A DNA stretch of 64,000 nucleotides, from the NCBI RefSeq assembly GCF_007556605.1, contig NZ_VJND01000001.1, forward strand, positions 186,001-250,000, read 5' to 3'. The DNA is from Tepidimonas sediminis (GTDB taxonomy: Bacteria; Pseudomonadota; Gammaproteobacteria; Burkholderiales; Burkholderiaceae_C). The position numbers and the translations under genes are program-made. How positions within the stretch are numbered: the stretch's first letter is position 1; every line of letters starts with the position of its first letter. The notes under the pieces are model-generated. The model was not told the origin of the DNA. It did no database searches and worked only from the letters and a program-made list of their open reading frames with translations. Shown here one piece after another: positions 15,185-25,142 of the stretch.

Positions 15185-16396
15185 ATGACCACCCTCATTT
15201 CCTTCCTTGGCAAAAGTCAGCTCGACAGTCGCTCAGGCTACCGCACGGCGTGCTACCGTTTTGCGGATGGTCGCCAATACGAAACCGCCTACTTCGGGCT
15301 GGCCCTGGCAGACCACCTGCAGGCGCAGCGCGTGCTGCTTCTGGGCACGTCTTCCAGCATGTGGGATCTGCTGGTGGAGTCCACGGTGGGGGACGACGCC
15401 GATGAGGCGCTGCGCCTGGAGCTGATGGAGGCGGTACGCGCAGGCAGCGTCACCGAGTCGTTGCTCGAGGCGCTGCACCCGGCGCTGCAGCGCCGACTGG
15501 GGCGCCCGGTGGCCACGCTGTTGATTCCGTTTGCCGCGGAATTCGCCGACCAGCAGGCGCTGCTGCAGCGTCTGGCGGATCATCTGGCGCGGGGCGAGCA
15601 CGCCGTGCTGGATGTCACCCATGGCTTTCGCCACTTGGCGATGCTGGGGCTGAGTGCGGCACGCTATCTGGCCCATGCGCGCGGCGTCAGCGTCGAGGCG
15701 ATCTACTACGGCGCGCTGGACATGACCGAGGGTGGCGTCACGCCGGTGGTGGAACTGTCAGGTCTGTCGCATCTGCAGGAATGGGCCGAGGTGCTGAGCG
15801 CCTGCGAGGCCAGCGGTGACTTCGCGCGCTTGGCGCCGCTGCTGGCGCGCGATGGGCTGGCGGCCGAGCACGTGCAGGCGCTCGTCCGCGGCTGGCAGCT
15901 GCTGGGCGCGATGAACGTGGCCGACGCGGCACGGGTGCTGCGGCCGGTGGTGCGGGCGCTGACCGAACCGCTCCATGGAGCCTCCGAGCTCTACCGCGCC
16001 CAGCTGGCCAGGATGTTGCGCTGGACGCAGGCCGAGGCGCTGCACGAACAGCTCCGGTTGCTGGCGCTGCAGGCCTTGCAGCGCCAGGACTTGCTGCGCG
16101 CGGCGGTGCTCGGGCTGGAGAGCTTTCTGACGCGGGAAGTGGCCAGCATCGGAGGCGACCCGCTGGACTACCAGGCGCGCGAGCGCGCTGCAGCACAGTT
16201 CCAGCAGGCGCTGCGCGAGGGCGAACACCCGGACTGGAAGCGCAGCGCCTACTGGCTGCTCAACAACGTGCGCAACGCGCTGGCGCACGCCTCGCGCCCG
16301 ACCTACCGGCCGCATGCCCAGCTGATGCAGAACCCCGAGCGGTTGCGCCGCGAACTGGAGGCCACGCTCAACCGGTTAACCAACACACCCGTTTGA
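15185..16396 (+). CDS. Csx1-like CARF-HEPN ribonuclease (DxTHG motif protein)
   Basis: A 403-residue effector predicted to cleave RNA nonspecifically when cyclic oligoadenylate binds. The N-terminal CARF domain (MTTLISFLGKSQ) ends with the hallmark DVTHG at residues 143-147, within VLDVTHGFRHLAML, which defines the Csx1/Csx2/TM1812 group. The C-terminal HEPN domain carries an intact RX4H motif, R363 and H368 in RNALAH. It lies between the NE0113-family gene and cmr1, on the same strand, with short gaps. Family members act as dimers that dismantle host and phage RNA during infection; activation by cA4 or another ring size cannot be read here. Confidence 0.9.
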   Translation: MTTLISFLGKSQLDSRSGYRTACYRFADGRQYETAYFGLALADHLQAQRVLLLGTSSSMWDLLVESTVGDDADEALRLELMEAVRAGSVTESLLEALHPALQRRLGRPVATLLIPFAAEFADQQALLQRLADHLARGEHAVLDVTHGFRHLAMLGLSAARYLAHARGVSVEAIYYGALDMTEGGVTPVVELSGLSHLQEWAEVLSACEASGDFARLAPLLARDGLAAEHVQALVRGWQLLGAMNVADAARVLRPVVRALTEPLHGASELYRAQLARMLRWTQAEALHEQLRLLALQALQRQDLLRAAVLGLESFLTREVASIGGDPLDYQARERAAAQFQQALREGEHPDWKRSAYWLLNNVRNALAHASRPTYRPHAQLMQNPERLRRELEATLNRLTNTPV

Positions 16397-16455
16397 CGAT
16401 GCATCCCAAGCTTGCGATGGTTTTGCTGCCCAGCCCTCTGCAATAGGTTACGTCC

Positions 16456-17562
16456 ATGACCACGACAACTGCGATCCAACCTCGCACACCGCACGAAGCA
16501 GCGCCTTCCCGTATGCAAACGTACCGCTACGAGGTGCGGTTCCTCACGCCGGCCTTTCTTGGCGATGCCGAGCAAAGCGGCCGCTGGCGCACGCCGCCCT
16601 TCAAGGCCCAGCTGCGGCAGTGGTGGCGGGTGGTGTATGCCGCGCAGGCGGGCTTCAAGCCGGGCCTGGAGGCGGCGATGCGGCAGGAGGAGGGTTTGCT
16701 CTTTGGGAATGCGTGGCTGACCGACGGCTTTCGCAAAAGCCTCACGCGGATGCGGTTCGACAAGTGGCAGCAGGGTAGCCTGCGGGCGGCCCAGTGGTCG
16801 TCGCTCAGCACGGTCACGCACCCCGAGGTGCGCCAGGCTGTGGCAAGTGACCTTTACCTTGGCTATGGACCGGTCGTTCTTCCTCGGGGCGCGCAGCGGC
16901 CCACCTTGAAAGCCAATGCCGCCATCCAGGCGGGCGAATCGGCCGTCCTGTCTGTCGCGGTGCCCGCGCAGCATGCCGATCGCATCGAGCAGGCGCTGGC
17001 ACTGATGCATCGCTACGGCACGGTGGGCGGGCGCAGCCGCAACGGCTGGGGCTCCTACGCGCTGATCCCGCAAGAAGGCACCCCCGAGCTCAGAGGGGCG
17101 CTGCCCGTGCGGGACTGGCAGCGATGTCTGGAGCTCGACTGGCCCCACGCCATCGGCAAGGATGAGAAGGGCCCCCTCGTCTGGCAGACCACGCCGCATG
17201 CGGATTGGAAGGAGCTGATGCGAACGCTGGCCATCCTCAAGATCGGGCTGCGCACGCAGTTTCGATTCACGACCGGGCGCAACGCCCCGCAGCCCGAAGC
17301 CCGGCATTGGCTGGCCTATCCAGTCACCAATCACTCCGTTGGTCCATGGGGAGGCAGCGCCAGGCTGCCCAATCAGTTGCGCTTCAAGGTCCGTGCGTTG
17401 GCCAACGGTCAGCTGGTCGGTGTCATTTTTCACATGCCGCACCGGCCGCCCCCGGCGTTTCATCCCAACCGCACCGCCGTCGAGCATGTTTGGCAACAGG
17501 TTCATGCCTTTCTCGACGCACCCGCTCAAAAGCTGTTTCGTATCCAGGGCCCCAAGCCATGA
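16456..17562 (+). CDS. cmr1: Type III-B RAMP protein Cmr1
   Basis: A 368-residue RAMP subunit that caps the 3' end of crRNA in the Cmr complex. The start of its RRM fold is visible in YRYEVRFLTPAFLGDAE, followed by the family motif FKAQLRQWWRVVY and a glycine-rich loop GTVGGRSRNGWGSY characteristic of RAMPs. The first 20 or so residues are low in conservation, and the ATG before MQTYRYEVR is an alternative start. The stop overlaps the start of cas10 as ATGA, so the two are translationally coupled. It is a new transcriptional segment or continuation, 59 bp after the Csx1-like gene. Confidence 0.92.
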   Translation: MTTTTAIQPRTPHEAAPSRMQTYRYEVRFLTPAFLGDAEQSGRWRTPPFKAQLRQWWRVVYAAQAGFKPGLEAAMRQEEGLLFGNAWLTDGFRKSLTRMRFDKWQQGSLRAAQWSSLSTVTHPEVRQAVASDLYLGYGPVVLPRGAQRPTLKANAAIQAGESAVLSVAVPAQHADRIEQALALMHRYGTVGGRSRNGWGSYALIPQEGTPELRGALPVRDWQRCLELDWPHAIGKDEKGPLVWQTTPHADWKELMRTLAILKIGLRTQFRFTTGRNAPQPEARHWLAYPVTNHSVGPWGGSARLPNQLRFKVRALANGQLVGVIFHMPHRPPPAFHPNRTAVEHVWQQVHAFLDAPAQKLFRIQGPKP

Positions 17563-20500
17563 CCCACGCCATGTCTTCCGATTTGCTTTGGCAAACCAAA
17601 CTTGCCGCCCGCATCCACGACCCCGCGGAAAAGGCCCTGGTCCTGCTGCGCGACCCAGCGGGGCACGAAGGCGGCACCAGCCGTGCGCTCAAGCGGCTGC
17701 TCGGGCTGGAGCCGCTGCCGCAGCAGATCGACTCCGACAACGATGACGTCCTCTCGACGGTCCTGTTCCATCGAGGGGTGTCGCGGGAGGTGTACCGTCA
17801 CGTGCAGCGCGCCGACTGGTGGGCGGCGGCGGCGGATCGGCCCCAGTGGCCGATGCAGGAGATCACCGTCACCACGAAGCGCGGCGAGGAAAAGACCATC
17901 GCGGTCGCACCGTGGGCCCGGGTGGACTGGGCGCAACAGCCCGTGCTGATTCATCCGCTCACCGGCGCGCAGTTCGATCTCGGGCGGCTTGGCGAGACGG
18001 ACATCCATGACCTCAAGGAACGCAGTTTTGCGCACTTTTCCGGTTTGCTGAAGGCCCTGGGTGCTGAAGGCGACGCCCCCCAGGACTGGCGCAAGACGCT
18101 GCTGGCCTACTGGCGCTTCGGGCCGGAACTCACCGAGGAGCAGGACAACGGCAAGCTGGGTGCCCTGTGGCCGCTGCTGCCGGCCGACACCCGCGTGCCC
18201 GATCACTCCATCTGGGATCACCTGGACCTCACCAGTGCGTTTGCCGGCGCGTTTGTGGCCGACCCCAAAGGTGAGGCGGCGCTGTTGGCCGTCTCGATCG
18301 GTCCGGTGCAGAGCTTCATCGCCGCAGCGCGCTCCACCTCGGACCTCTGGGCTGGCTCGCATCTGCTGTCGCGCCTGGCGTGGGAGACGATGCGCCCGGT
18401 TTGCGAGGCGCTGGGTCCCGATGCCATTCTGTTCCCGCGGCTGCGCGGCATCCCGCAGGTGGACCTCTGGCTGCGCGACCAGATGGGCCTGCCGGACAGG
18501 CTGTTCGAGGGCTGTGAATGGCGCATGACCGGCACCGATGCCAACCCGCTGTTTTCGGCGGCGCTGCCCAACCGCTTCGTGGCGGTGGTGCCGGCCAGCC
18601 AGGCGCGCGAGCTGGCCGAGCGCTGCGCTCAGGCCGTGCGCGCGTGGCTGGCCGAGCGCGGCCAGGAGGTGGTGCGTCGGCTGCTGGAAGTCGCAAACCC
18701 TGACCCGCAGGCCACGCCCACGCCGTTTGAGCAGATGCGCGAGCAGCTGGCCGGCTTTCCGGAAGTGCACTGGGCTGCGGTGCCGTTCTCGCTGATCCGG
18801 CCGCGCAACGAGGACAAACAAACCGACCTCGACGTCAGTGCCTTGCTGGACGCGATGGCCCCGTTTTTCGGTGTCGAACCGGGCAAGCCCTGCGGCTTTC
18901 TCGACACCCCGGCATGGCAAGCGCTGGCCAAGGACATCGACTGGGGCGACGGCACCACCTTTTTCGCGCCGAATCCTGGCGTGTTGTATCCGGCGGTCTA
19001 TGACCTGGCTGAGCGCGTGCTGGCCGCGGCCAAGGCAGCCCGCACCTTCGAGCAACAGCAGCAGCAGGGCTGGCGCGATGCGTTGTCGGGCGAGGTGGAG
19101 TGGCTCACCACCGACCGCACCCAACTTGCCCTGCCGCCGGGTCAGCGCACCGACACGCTGTGGACGCGCGTGGCCGATCGCAAGCCGGCCTGGGCCAGGA
19201 AGGGCGAGCATCTCGGGGCCCTGTCAGCCCTCAAGCGCCTGTGGCCGACGATGTTCGCCGAAGAAGTCAGCCAGGCGCTCGGCAAGGACGTGAGCCGCTT
19301 CGTCGTGTCCACGCACACGATGGCGCTGGCACATCAGCTCGACTGGTGGCTCGAGCGCGGTGGGCATGCCGCCGCAGGCACAGCGGAGGCGCTCAAGGAT
19401 GCCGAACCGGTTGCCCTGCCGCGTCGGCTCACGCGCCGCCACGCGAAAAAACCGGCGCTGGCCGATGCCAAGCGCCTGCCGGGGCTGCTGGAGGCGGCGC
19501 GCGACGACGAGGACGAAAAACTGGCCGATGCCCAGAAAAAGCTCAGGCTGACGCTGGGCACGGCGCTCAATCAGGACGAAGCCAAGCTCGAGACCTACTA
19601 CGCCATGCTGATGATGGATGGCGACCGCATGGGCGCCATCCTCTCTGGCGAGGACCACACCTCGATCACCTATCGCCAAAGCTTTCACCCGCAGGTGCAG
19701 ACCGGCTTCGACCGGCATGCTGCGCGCCAGCCGCTCATCCAGCGCTATGGCGCGCAAAAGCGCCCGGTCTCGCCCAACCGGCATCTGGCCATCTCCGGCG
19801 CGCTCAACGACTTCTCGCAGACCGTCGTGCGTCACGTCGTCGAGGAAGAGCATCTGGGGCGGGTCATCTATGCCGGCGGCGACGACGTGCTGGCCATGCT
19901 GCCGGTGGCCGATCTTCTGCGCTGCATGCAGCGGCTGCGCCATGCCTATTCGGGTGCGGCCCCCGAAGATGAAGCCTTGGATTGGGGGAACCTGGGCAAG
20001 GACCCCGAAGCGCTGCATTGCAAGGCAGGCTTTGCCTGGCTGCGGGGGCGGCTCATGCGCATGATGGGCGAGCGCGCCACGGCCTCCACCGGCGCGGTCA
20101 TCGCCCACTACCAGGCGCCGCTGGCGGCGGTGCTGCGTGAGCTGCGCGCCGCGGAGAAGCGCGCCAAAAGCGAGGGCGGTCGGGATGCGTTTTCCATCAC
20201 CGTCATCAAGCGCTCGGGCGGGGCGCTTTACCTGACCGCCGAGTGGGGCGAGCCGCTGGCGCTGCTGGGGGACCTGATCGAATTCCTGCGCGACGAGGGC
20301 ACCTCCCGCCGCGCGGTTTACCGCAGCCTCGAGTGGCTGCGCGACCTGCCCGATCCCGGGCAACAGCCTGCGATGCTCGAGAAACTGCTCGCCTACCAGC
20401 TCGATCGCCAGTCCGGCGGCGATGCGCGCAAGCAGGAGCCCGTCCTGGCCGCGCGGCTCACCCGGCTGGCGGTCGAGCAGGGCGGCGAGGCCCGCGAGTG

Positions 20501-20594
20501 GCTCGCCAACTTCCTCTCGGTGGCCGAATTCCTCGCCCGTGAAACGCGCGGTGGTCTCAAGGCCACGATGCAACAGGAGAAACAAGCCGCATGA
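17559..20594 (+). CDS. cas10: Type III-B Cas10 (Cmr2), cyclic oligoadenylate synthase
   Basis: A 1011-residue large subunit. An N-terminal HD-like region shows ARIHDPAEKAL (H20-D21) and VPDHSIWDHLD near 213-223. The first palm has MDGDRMG (D687-D689). The second palm has an intact YAGGDDVLAML, with GGDD at 773-776, the motif needed for cyclic oligoadenylate synthesis. A zinc-binding Cys set is not obvious. It starts at an ATGA overlap with cmr1 and ends in an ATGA overlap with cmr3. With the intact GGDD motif it should drive the CARF effectors in this locus. DNase activity of the HD domain is uncertain, because Cmr2 HD motifs vary. Confidence 0.95.
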   Translation: MTHAMSSDLLWQTKLAARIHDPAEKALVLLRDPAGHEGGTSRALKRLLGLEPLPQQIDSDNDDVLSTVLFHRGVSREVYRHVQRADWWAAAADRPQWPMQEITVTTKRGEEKTIAVAPWARVDWAQQPVLIHPLTGAQFDLGRLGETDIHDLKERSFAHFSGLLKALGAEGDAPQDWRKTLLAYWRFGPELTEEQDNGKLGALWPLLPADTRVPDHSIWDHLDLTSAFAGAFVADPKGEAALLAVSIGPVQSFIAAARSTSDLWAGSHLLSRLAWETMRPVCEALGPDAILFPRLRGIPQVDLWLRDQMGLPDRLFEGCEWRMTGTDANPLFSAALPNRFVAVVPASQARELAERCAQAVRAWLAERGQEVVRRLLEVANPDPQATPTPFEQMREQLAGFPEVHWAAVPFSLIRPRNEDKQTDLDVSALLDAMAPFFGVEPGKPCGFLDTPAWQALAKDIDWGDGTTFFAPNPGVLYPAVYDLAERVLAAAKAARTFEQQQQQGWRDALSGEVEWLTTDRTQLALPPGQRTDTLWTRVADRKPAWARKGEHLGALSALKRLWPTMFAEEVSQALGKDVSRFVVSTHTMALAHQLDWWLERGGHAAAGTAEALKDAEPVALPRRLTRRHAKKPALADAKRLPGLLEAARDDEDEKLADAQKKLRLTLGTALNQDEAKLETYYAMLMMDGDRMGAILSGEDHTSITYRQSFHPQVQTGFDRHAARQPLIQRYGAQKRPVSPNRHLAISGALNDFSQTVVRHVVEEEHLGRVIYAGGDDVLAMLPVADLLRCMQRLRHAYSGAAPEDEALDWGNLGKDPEALHCKAGFAWLRGRLMRMMGERATASTGAVIAHYQAPLAAVLRELRAAEKRAKSEGGRDAFSITVIKRSGGALYLTAEWGEPLALLGDLIEFLRDEGTSRRAVYRSLEWLRDLPDPGQQPAMLEKLLAYQLDRQSGGDARKQEPVLAARLTRLAVEQGGEAREWLANFLSVAEFLARETRGGLKATMQQEKQAA

Positions 20595-21739
20595 CGACCG
20601 CCGTCTTTCTCGAGCCGCTGGACGTGCTGTTCCTGCGCGGCAACAAGCTGTTTGGCGACCCAGGCAGCTACGGGGAGTCGCTGGTGCCGCCGTGGCCGTC
20701 GGTGGCCGCCGGGGCGCTGCGCTCGCGCATGCTGGCCGATGCGGGCGTGGACTTGGCCGCCTTTGCCGACGGCGCGGTCGGGCACCCGGAACTCGGCACC
20801 CCCAAGGGCCCAGGAGCGTTCACGCTGACCGCCTTTCATCTCGCCCGGCGCCGGGCTGATGGTGAGGTGGAGCTGTTCGTGGCGCCCCCTGCGGATCTGG
20901 TGATCAGCAAGGGGGACGACGGCAAGACCCACGTCCGGGCGCTTGCGCCCACGGCGCTGGCGAACCTTGGGCTGATGTCGTCGGCGCCGCTGCCGCTGCA
21001 GCCGGTGCTGGCCGAGCCGACGCGCTTCAAGCCCGAAAGCGGCGTGTGGCTGACGGAGGCAGGCTGGTGCGCCTATCTGGGTGGCAAGCTCCCCACACCG
21101 GACCAGCTGCTCGCCCCCTCGGCGCTGTGGGCGCTGGAGCCGCGCGTTGGCGTGGGCTTGAGCGCCGAGACCCGCCGCGCCGATGACGGCAAGCTCTTCA
21201 CCGTGCAGGCCGTGGCGATGGCCGCCGACGTCGGCTTCCTGGCCACGGTCGCCGGAGCGCGGCTGCCCAAGTCAGGCACGGTGCGCTTCGGGGGAGATGG
21301 CCGCGCCGCAGCCGTCCGCGCCGTCGACAAGGCGCTGCCGCAGCCTGACTACGTGGCCGTGGCGCGCTCGGGCCGCTGTCGCCTGGTGCTCACCACCCCG
21401 GCGTTGTTCGCCCAGGGCTGGCTGCCCAACGGCGTCGCGCGCGCAGACGACGGCAGCCTGCGCCTGGACCTGCACGGTGTGCGGGCTCGACTGGTGTGCG
21501 CCGCGGTGCCGCGCGCGGAAGTGATCTCCGGCTGGGACCTGGCCCACCGGCGACCCAAGCCTGCCGAGCGTGCCGCCCCCGCGGGCAGCGTCTACTGGTT
21601 CGACGAGCTGCAGGCCACGCCCGAGGCGCTGGCCAAGCTTGTCGAGCGCGGCCTCTGGAGCGAGGCGTGCGAGGATGCCGCCCGTCGTGCCGAGGGGTTC
21701 AACCGCGTGGCCATCGCGCCGTGGACGGATCACCGATGA
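20591..21739 (+). CDS. cmr3: Type III-B RAMP protein Cmr3
   Basis: A 382-residue RAMP that, together with Cas10, holds the 5' tag of the crRNA. The start MTTAVFLEPLDVLFLRGNK, followed by PWPSVAAGALRSR, is typical of Cmr3, and SALWALEPRVGVGL near the middle is a conserved stretch. It overlaps cas10 by 4 bp at its start and the HEPN gene by 4 bp at its end, both as ATGA. The coupling to a HEPN gene rather than to cmr4 is unusual for this operon. Confidence 0.93.
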   Translation: MTTAVFLEPLDVLFLRGNKLFGDPGSYGESLVPPWPSVAAGALRSRMLADAGVDLAAFADGAVGHPELGTPKGPGAFTLTAFHLARRRADGEVELFVAPPADLVISKGDDGKTHVRALAPTALANLGLMSSAPLPLQPVLAEPTRFKPESGVWLTEAGWCAYLGGKLPTPDQLLAPSALWALEPRVGVGLSAETRRADDGKLFTVQAVAMAADVGFLATVAGARLPKSGTVRFGGDGRAAAVRAVDKALPQPDYVAVARSGRCRLVLTTPALFAQGWLPNGVARADDGSLRLDLHGVRARLVCAAVPRAEVISGWDLAHRRPKPAERAAPAGSVYWFDELQATPEALAKLVERGLWSEACEDAARRAEGFNRVAIAPWTDHR

Positions 21740-22161
21740 CAGCAGCGAACCTTGACTTGAGCGCGTTTGAGCGCGCCCTGGCAGCTCTGGAGCGCGCGCT
21801 GGCACGCGCCGCTGCCGCGCCGGAAGACGAAGAGTTGCGCGATGCCACCATCCAGCGCTTCGAGTTTACGTTTGAGCTGGCCTGGAAAATGCTCAAGCGC
21901 CGGCTGGAGCTCGATTTGCCCAACGCGCAGGAGGTGGACGGCATGAGCTACCGCACGCTGATTCGCGTCGGAGCCGAATACGGGTTGATTGAGGCGGACA
22001 CCGTCGCGGCATGGTTTGTTTACCGCGACAAACGCAACATCACCTCGCACACCTACGATGCCGCCAAGGCTGCCGAGGTGGCCGCGATCGTGCCAGCGTT
22101 TGCGCAACACGCCCGGGCCCTGCTGCAAAGATTGCAAGCTCGAGGGGCCGATGATGCTTGA
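21736..22161 (+). CDS. hepT: HEPN toxin of a HEPN/MNT (HepT-MntA) pair inside the cmr operon
   Basis: A 141-residue helical protein of the HI0074/HepT family. The RX4HXY motif that forms the HEPN RNase site or the target of MNT AMPylation is intact: R100, H105 and Y107 in RNITSHTY. The N-terminal half has the family's QRFEFTFELAWKMLKRRLE helix. It starts as ATGA on the cmr3 stop and overlaps the MNT gene by 11 bp, so it should be made in step with the Cmr proteins. Known HepT toxins cut tRNA or mRNA until the MNT partner modifies the Tyr. A CRISPR-linked role is inference from position only. Confidence 0.88.
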   Translation: MTAANLDLSAFERALAALERALARAAAAPEDEELRDATIQRFEFTFELAWKMLKRRLELDLPNAQEVDGMSYRTLIRVGAEYGLIEADTVAAWFVYRDKRNITSHTYDAAKAAEVAAIVPAFAQHARALLQRLQARGADDA

Positions 22162-22447
22162 CCTCACACCTGAGCAACTGGACACCGTGCGCCGCATTCT
22201 GGACGCGCACATACCCGGGCGAGCGGTGCGCGTGTTCGGCTCTCGCGCCGCGGAGCGCGCCAAGCCGCATTCGGATCTTGACCTGCTGATTCCGGGACCA
22301 CCGCTGGATGATCAAGTGCGCGCGGCCCTGGTTGCTGCATTTGAAGAGAGCGATTTGCCGTTTCGGGTGGATTTGGTGCAAGAACGCGACATCCCCCACA
22401 GCAGCCGAGCCCGCCTGGAGCAAGAAGCCGTCACCCTGATCCCTTGA
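22151..22447 (+). CDS. mntA: MNT-domain antitoxin (minimal nucleotidyltransferase, MntA)
   Basis: A 98-residue minimal nucleotidyltransferase. The core motif RVFGSRAAERAKPHSDLDLL contains the Gly-Ser at 30-31 and the metal-binding Asp pair D42 and D44. The second part VDLVQERDIP supplies the third acidic position. In studied pairs this enzyme adds AMP groups to the Tyr of the HEPN toxin and so silences it. It overlaps the HEPN gene by 11 bp and ends 19 bp before cmr4. The usual Gly after GSRA is Glu here, which may weaken the fold or simply be variation. Confidence 0.88.
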   Translation: MMLDLTPEQLDTVRRILDAHIPGRAVRVFGSRAAERAKPHSDLDLLIPGPPLDDQVRAALVAAFEESDLPFRVDLVQERDIPHSSRARLEQEAVTLIP

Positions 22448-22454
22448 ATATTGA

Positions 22455-23378
<924 letters not shown>

Positions 23379-23379
23379 C

Positions 23380-23796
23380 ATGAACACGCTGTCGCTGAAA
23401 AAGCCGCAACCGCCAGCAGCCGCGCCCACCGCCACGGCCAGCCGCATGACGCTGGAGCAGCGCCGTGCCCGGGATGCCTGGCAGCGCGCCCAGCGCTACA
23501 CCAAGGAACACGTCAACATCGCCAAAGGCCTGCCGGCGCTGATCATGAACTCCGGGCTCATGCAGGTGCTGGCGTTTTGCCATGAGAAAGGCGACAAGCA
23601 CGAGGTCGTCGCCTCCGATCTGCGGGCGTGGCTTCAGTCCCGCTTTCCGCAGCTGCTGCGCTCGAGCGATTTCAGCACGTTGATGGAGGCGCTGATGCAG
23701 GCAAGCCCGCGCGACTTTCAGGCCATCACGTCGGAAGCGTTTGCGTGGCTGAAGTGGCTGCGACAGATGGCTGCGGCCAGGGTGAAGGGAGAGTGA
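23380..23796 (+). CDS. cmr5: Type III-B small subunit Cmr5
   Basis: A 138-residue, mostly helical small subunit that packs along the Cmr4 filament and stabilises target RNA pairing. The conserved region starts TLEQRRARDAWQRAQRYTKE at about residue 24 and continues GLPALIMNSGLMQVLAF, a family hallmark. The first 23 residues are a variable, proline- and alanine-rich extension. It begins 1 bp after the cmr4 stop, and cmr6 begins 1 bp after its own stop, so cmr4-cmr5-cmr6 form a tightly packed block. Confidence 0.93.
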   Translation: MNTLSLKKPQPPAAAPTATASRMTLEQRRARDAWQRAQRYTKEHVNIAKGLPALIMNSGLMQVLAFCHEKGDKHEVVASDLRAWLQSRFPQLLRSSDFSTLMEALMQASPRDFQAITSEAFAWLKWLRQMAAARVKGE

Positions 23797-23797
23797 C

Positions 23798-25126
23798 ATG
23801 CCGGTGGCTGCTGTTCCCGCCTACCTGGGCCAAAATTTCGCGGACGCCTCACCGGCCTTGCGGTTTGGGATGTACCTCAGCCTTTGGGGCGTCAACCGTC
23901 GTACACGGCAGCTCCTGTGGACGACTCATGACCTTGACTATCAAGTCCGCGGGCAGGAGCGTCAAGAGCGCGAGGTCAAAATCGAGAACAAGACGTCGGC
24001 ACTGGCCGACAGCGGTCGCCTGAGCAAGCGCGACGTCAATCTCATGAAGGAACTGGAAGCAAGGTTCAGTGCATGTGCCGAAACCGTGCCTGCAGCCTGT
24101 CTTCTGCAACTCGAGACCCAGGCCGTGGCGCCGTTCACCACCGGCCTTGGCAACGAGCACCCGCTGGAAAACGGCTTTGCCTTCCTCAACCCCTACGGCC
24201 TGCCGTACCTGCCGGGCAGTGGTGTCAAGGGCGTGCTGCGCCGCGCGGCGCAGGAACTGGCTGACGGCTCCTGGGGTGACACCCACGGCTGGAGCCGCGA
24301 AACCATCGCCACCCCGACCGTGAACCAGCGCAAGGTGGGGCTGTCGGTCATCGACGTGCTGTTCGGCCGCGAGCCCGCCGGCGGCGAGTCCGAGCACGTG
24401 CGCGGCGTGCTCAGCTTCTGGGACGTGATTCCGCAGATCGAAGGCGGCCGTCTGCTGGTGGAGGTCATGACCCCGCACCAGTCGCACTACTACCAGCAGA
24501 AGCGCGACCGCAGGAGTGGTGACAGTACCACTCCCCACGACAGCGGCCAGCCCACCCCTATCAGCTTTCTGACCGTGCCGCCGGGTTCCAGCTTCAGGTT
24601 TCACGTCGTGTGCGACGAGGTGCGCCTGAAGCGGCTGGCGCCGGCGTTGCTGGAGCCCAACCGAGACGATGATGAGCCGTGCTGGAAAAACCTGCTGCTG
24701 GCAGCCTTTGAGCATGCCTTCCAGTGGCTGGGCTTCGGGGCCAAGACGGCGGTCGGCTACGGTGCCATGGCTCTGGATCGAGACGCGCTCAACCGCGCCC
24801 GCCAGGCCCAACGGAAGGCGGCCGAAGAAGCTCGCCGCCGGGCCACTCTCGACAAGCTGAGCGAAAACCAGCGCAAGATCGTGCAGCTGCAGGAAAAGCT
24901 GCAGCAGCGCCGGCAGGAGCTGCACGGCCGCAAGGAACGTTGGGGCCAGGCGCTGACCGCCGAGGTGCAGGCGCTGGTCAACCAAGCCAGAGGGGAAGGC
25001 TGGACCAATGAAGAGCGCAGCCAACTCGCCGCTATGCTCCAGCAGTGGTTGGAGCAAGTTATTGAAATCGACTGGAAGGAAGCCCGCAAGCGGCTCGGGC
25101 TGACACCATGGCTCAACCAGTCTTGA
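23798..25126 (+). CDS. cmr6: Type III-B RAMP protein Cmr6
   Basis: A 442-residue subunit at the crRNA 3' side of the complex. The family motifs are clear: TGLGNEHPLENGFAFLNPYG, then GSGVKGVLRRAAQEL, and FGAKTAVGYGAM in the C-terminal RAMP half. The last 90 residues form a charged coiled-coil-like extension (EKLQQRRQELHGRKERWGQ) that is longer than in many Cmr6 proteins. It ends 16 bp before the cas6 start, so cas6 is probably co-transcribed with the effector genes. Confidence 0.93.
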   Translation: MPVAAVPAYLGQNFADASPALRFGMYLSLWGVNRRTRQLLWTTHDLDYQVRGQERQEREVKIENKTSALADSGRLSKRDVNLMKELEARFSACAETVPAACLLQLETQAVAPFTTGLGNEHPLENGFAFLNPYGLPYLPGSGVKGVLRRAAQELADGSWGDTHGWSRETIATPTVNQRKVGLSVIDVLFGREPAGGESEHVRGVLSFWDVIPQIEGGRLLVEVMTPHQSHYYQQKRDRRSGDSTTPHDSGQPTPISFLTVPPGSSFRFHVVCDEVRLKRLAPALLEPNRDDDEPCWKNLLLAAFEHAFQWLGFGAKTAVGYGAMALDRDALNRARQAQRKAAEEARRRATLDKLSENQRKIVQLQEKLQQRRQELHGRKERWGQALTAEVQALVNQARGEGWTNEERSQLAAMLQQWLEQVIEIDWKEARKRLGLTPWLNQS

Positions 25127-25142
25127 ATGAGCATGCCAGGCC

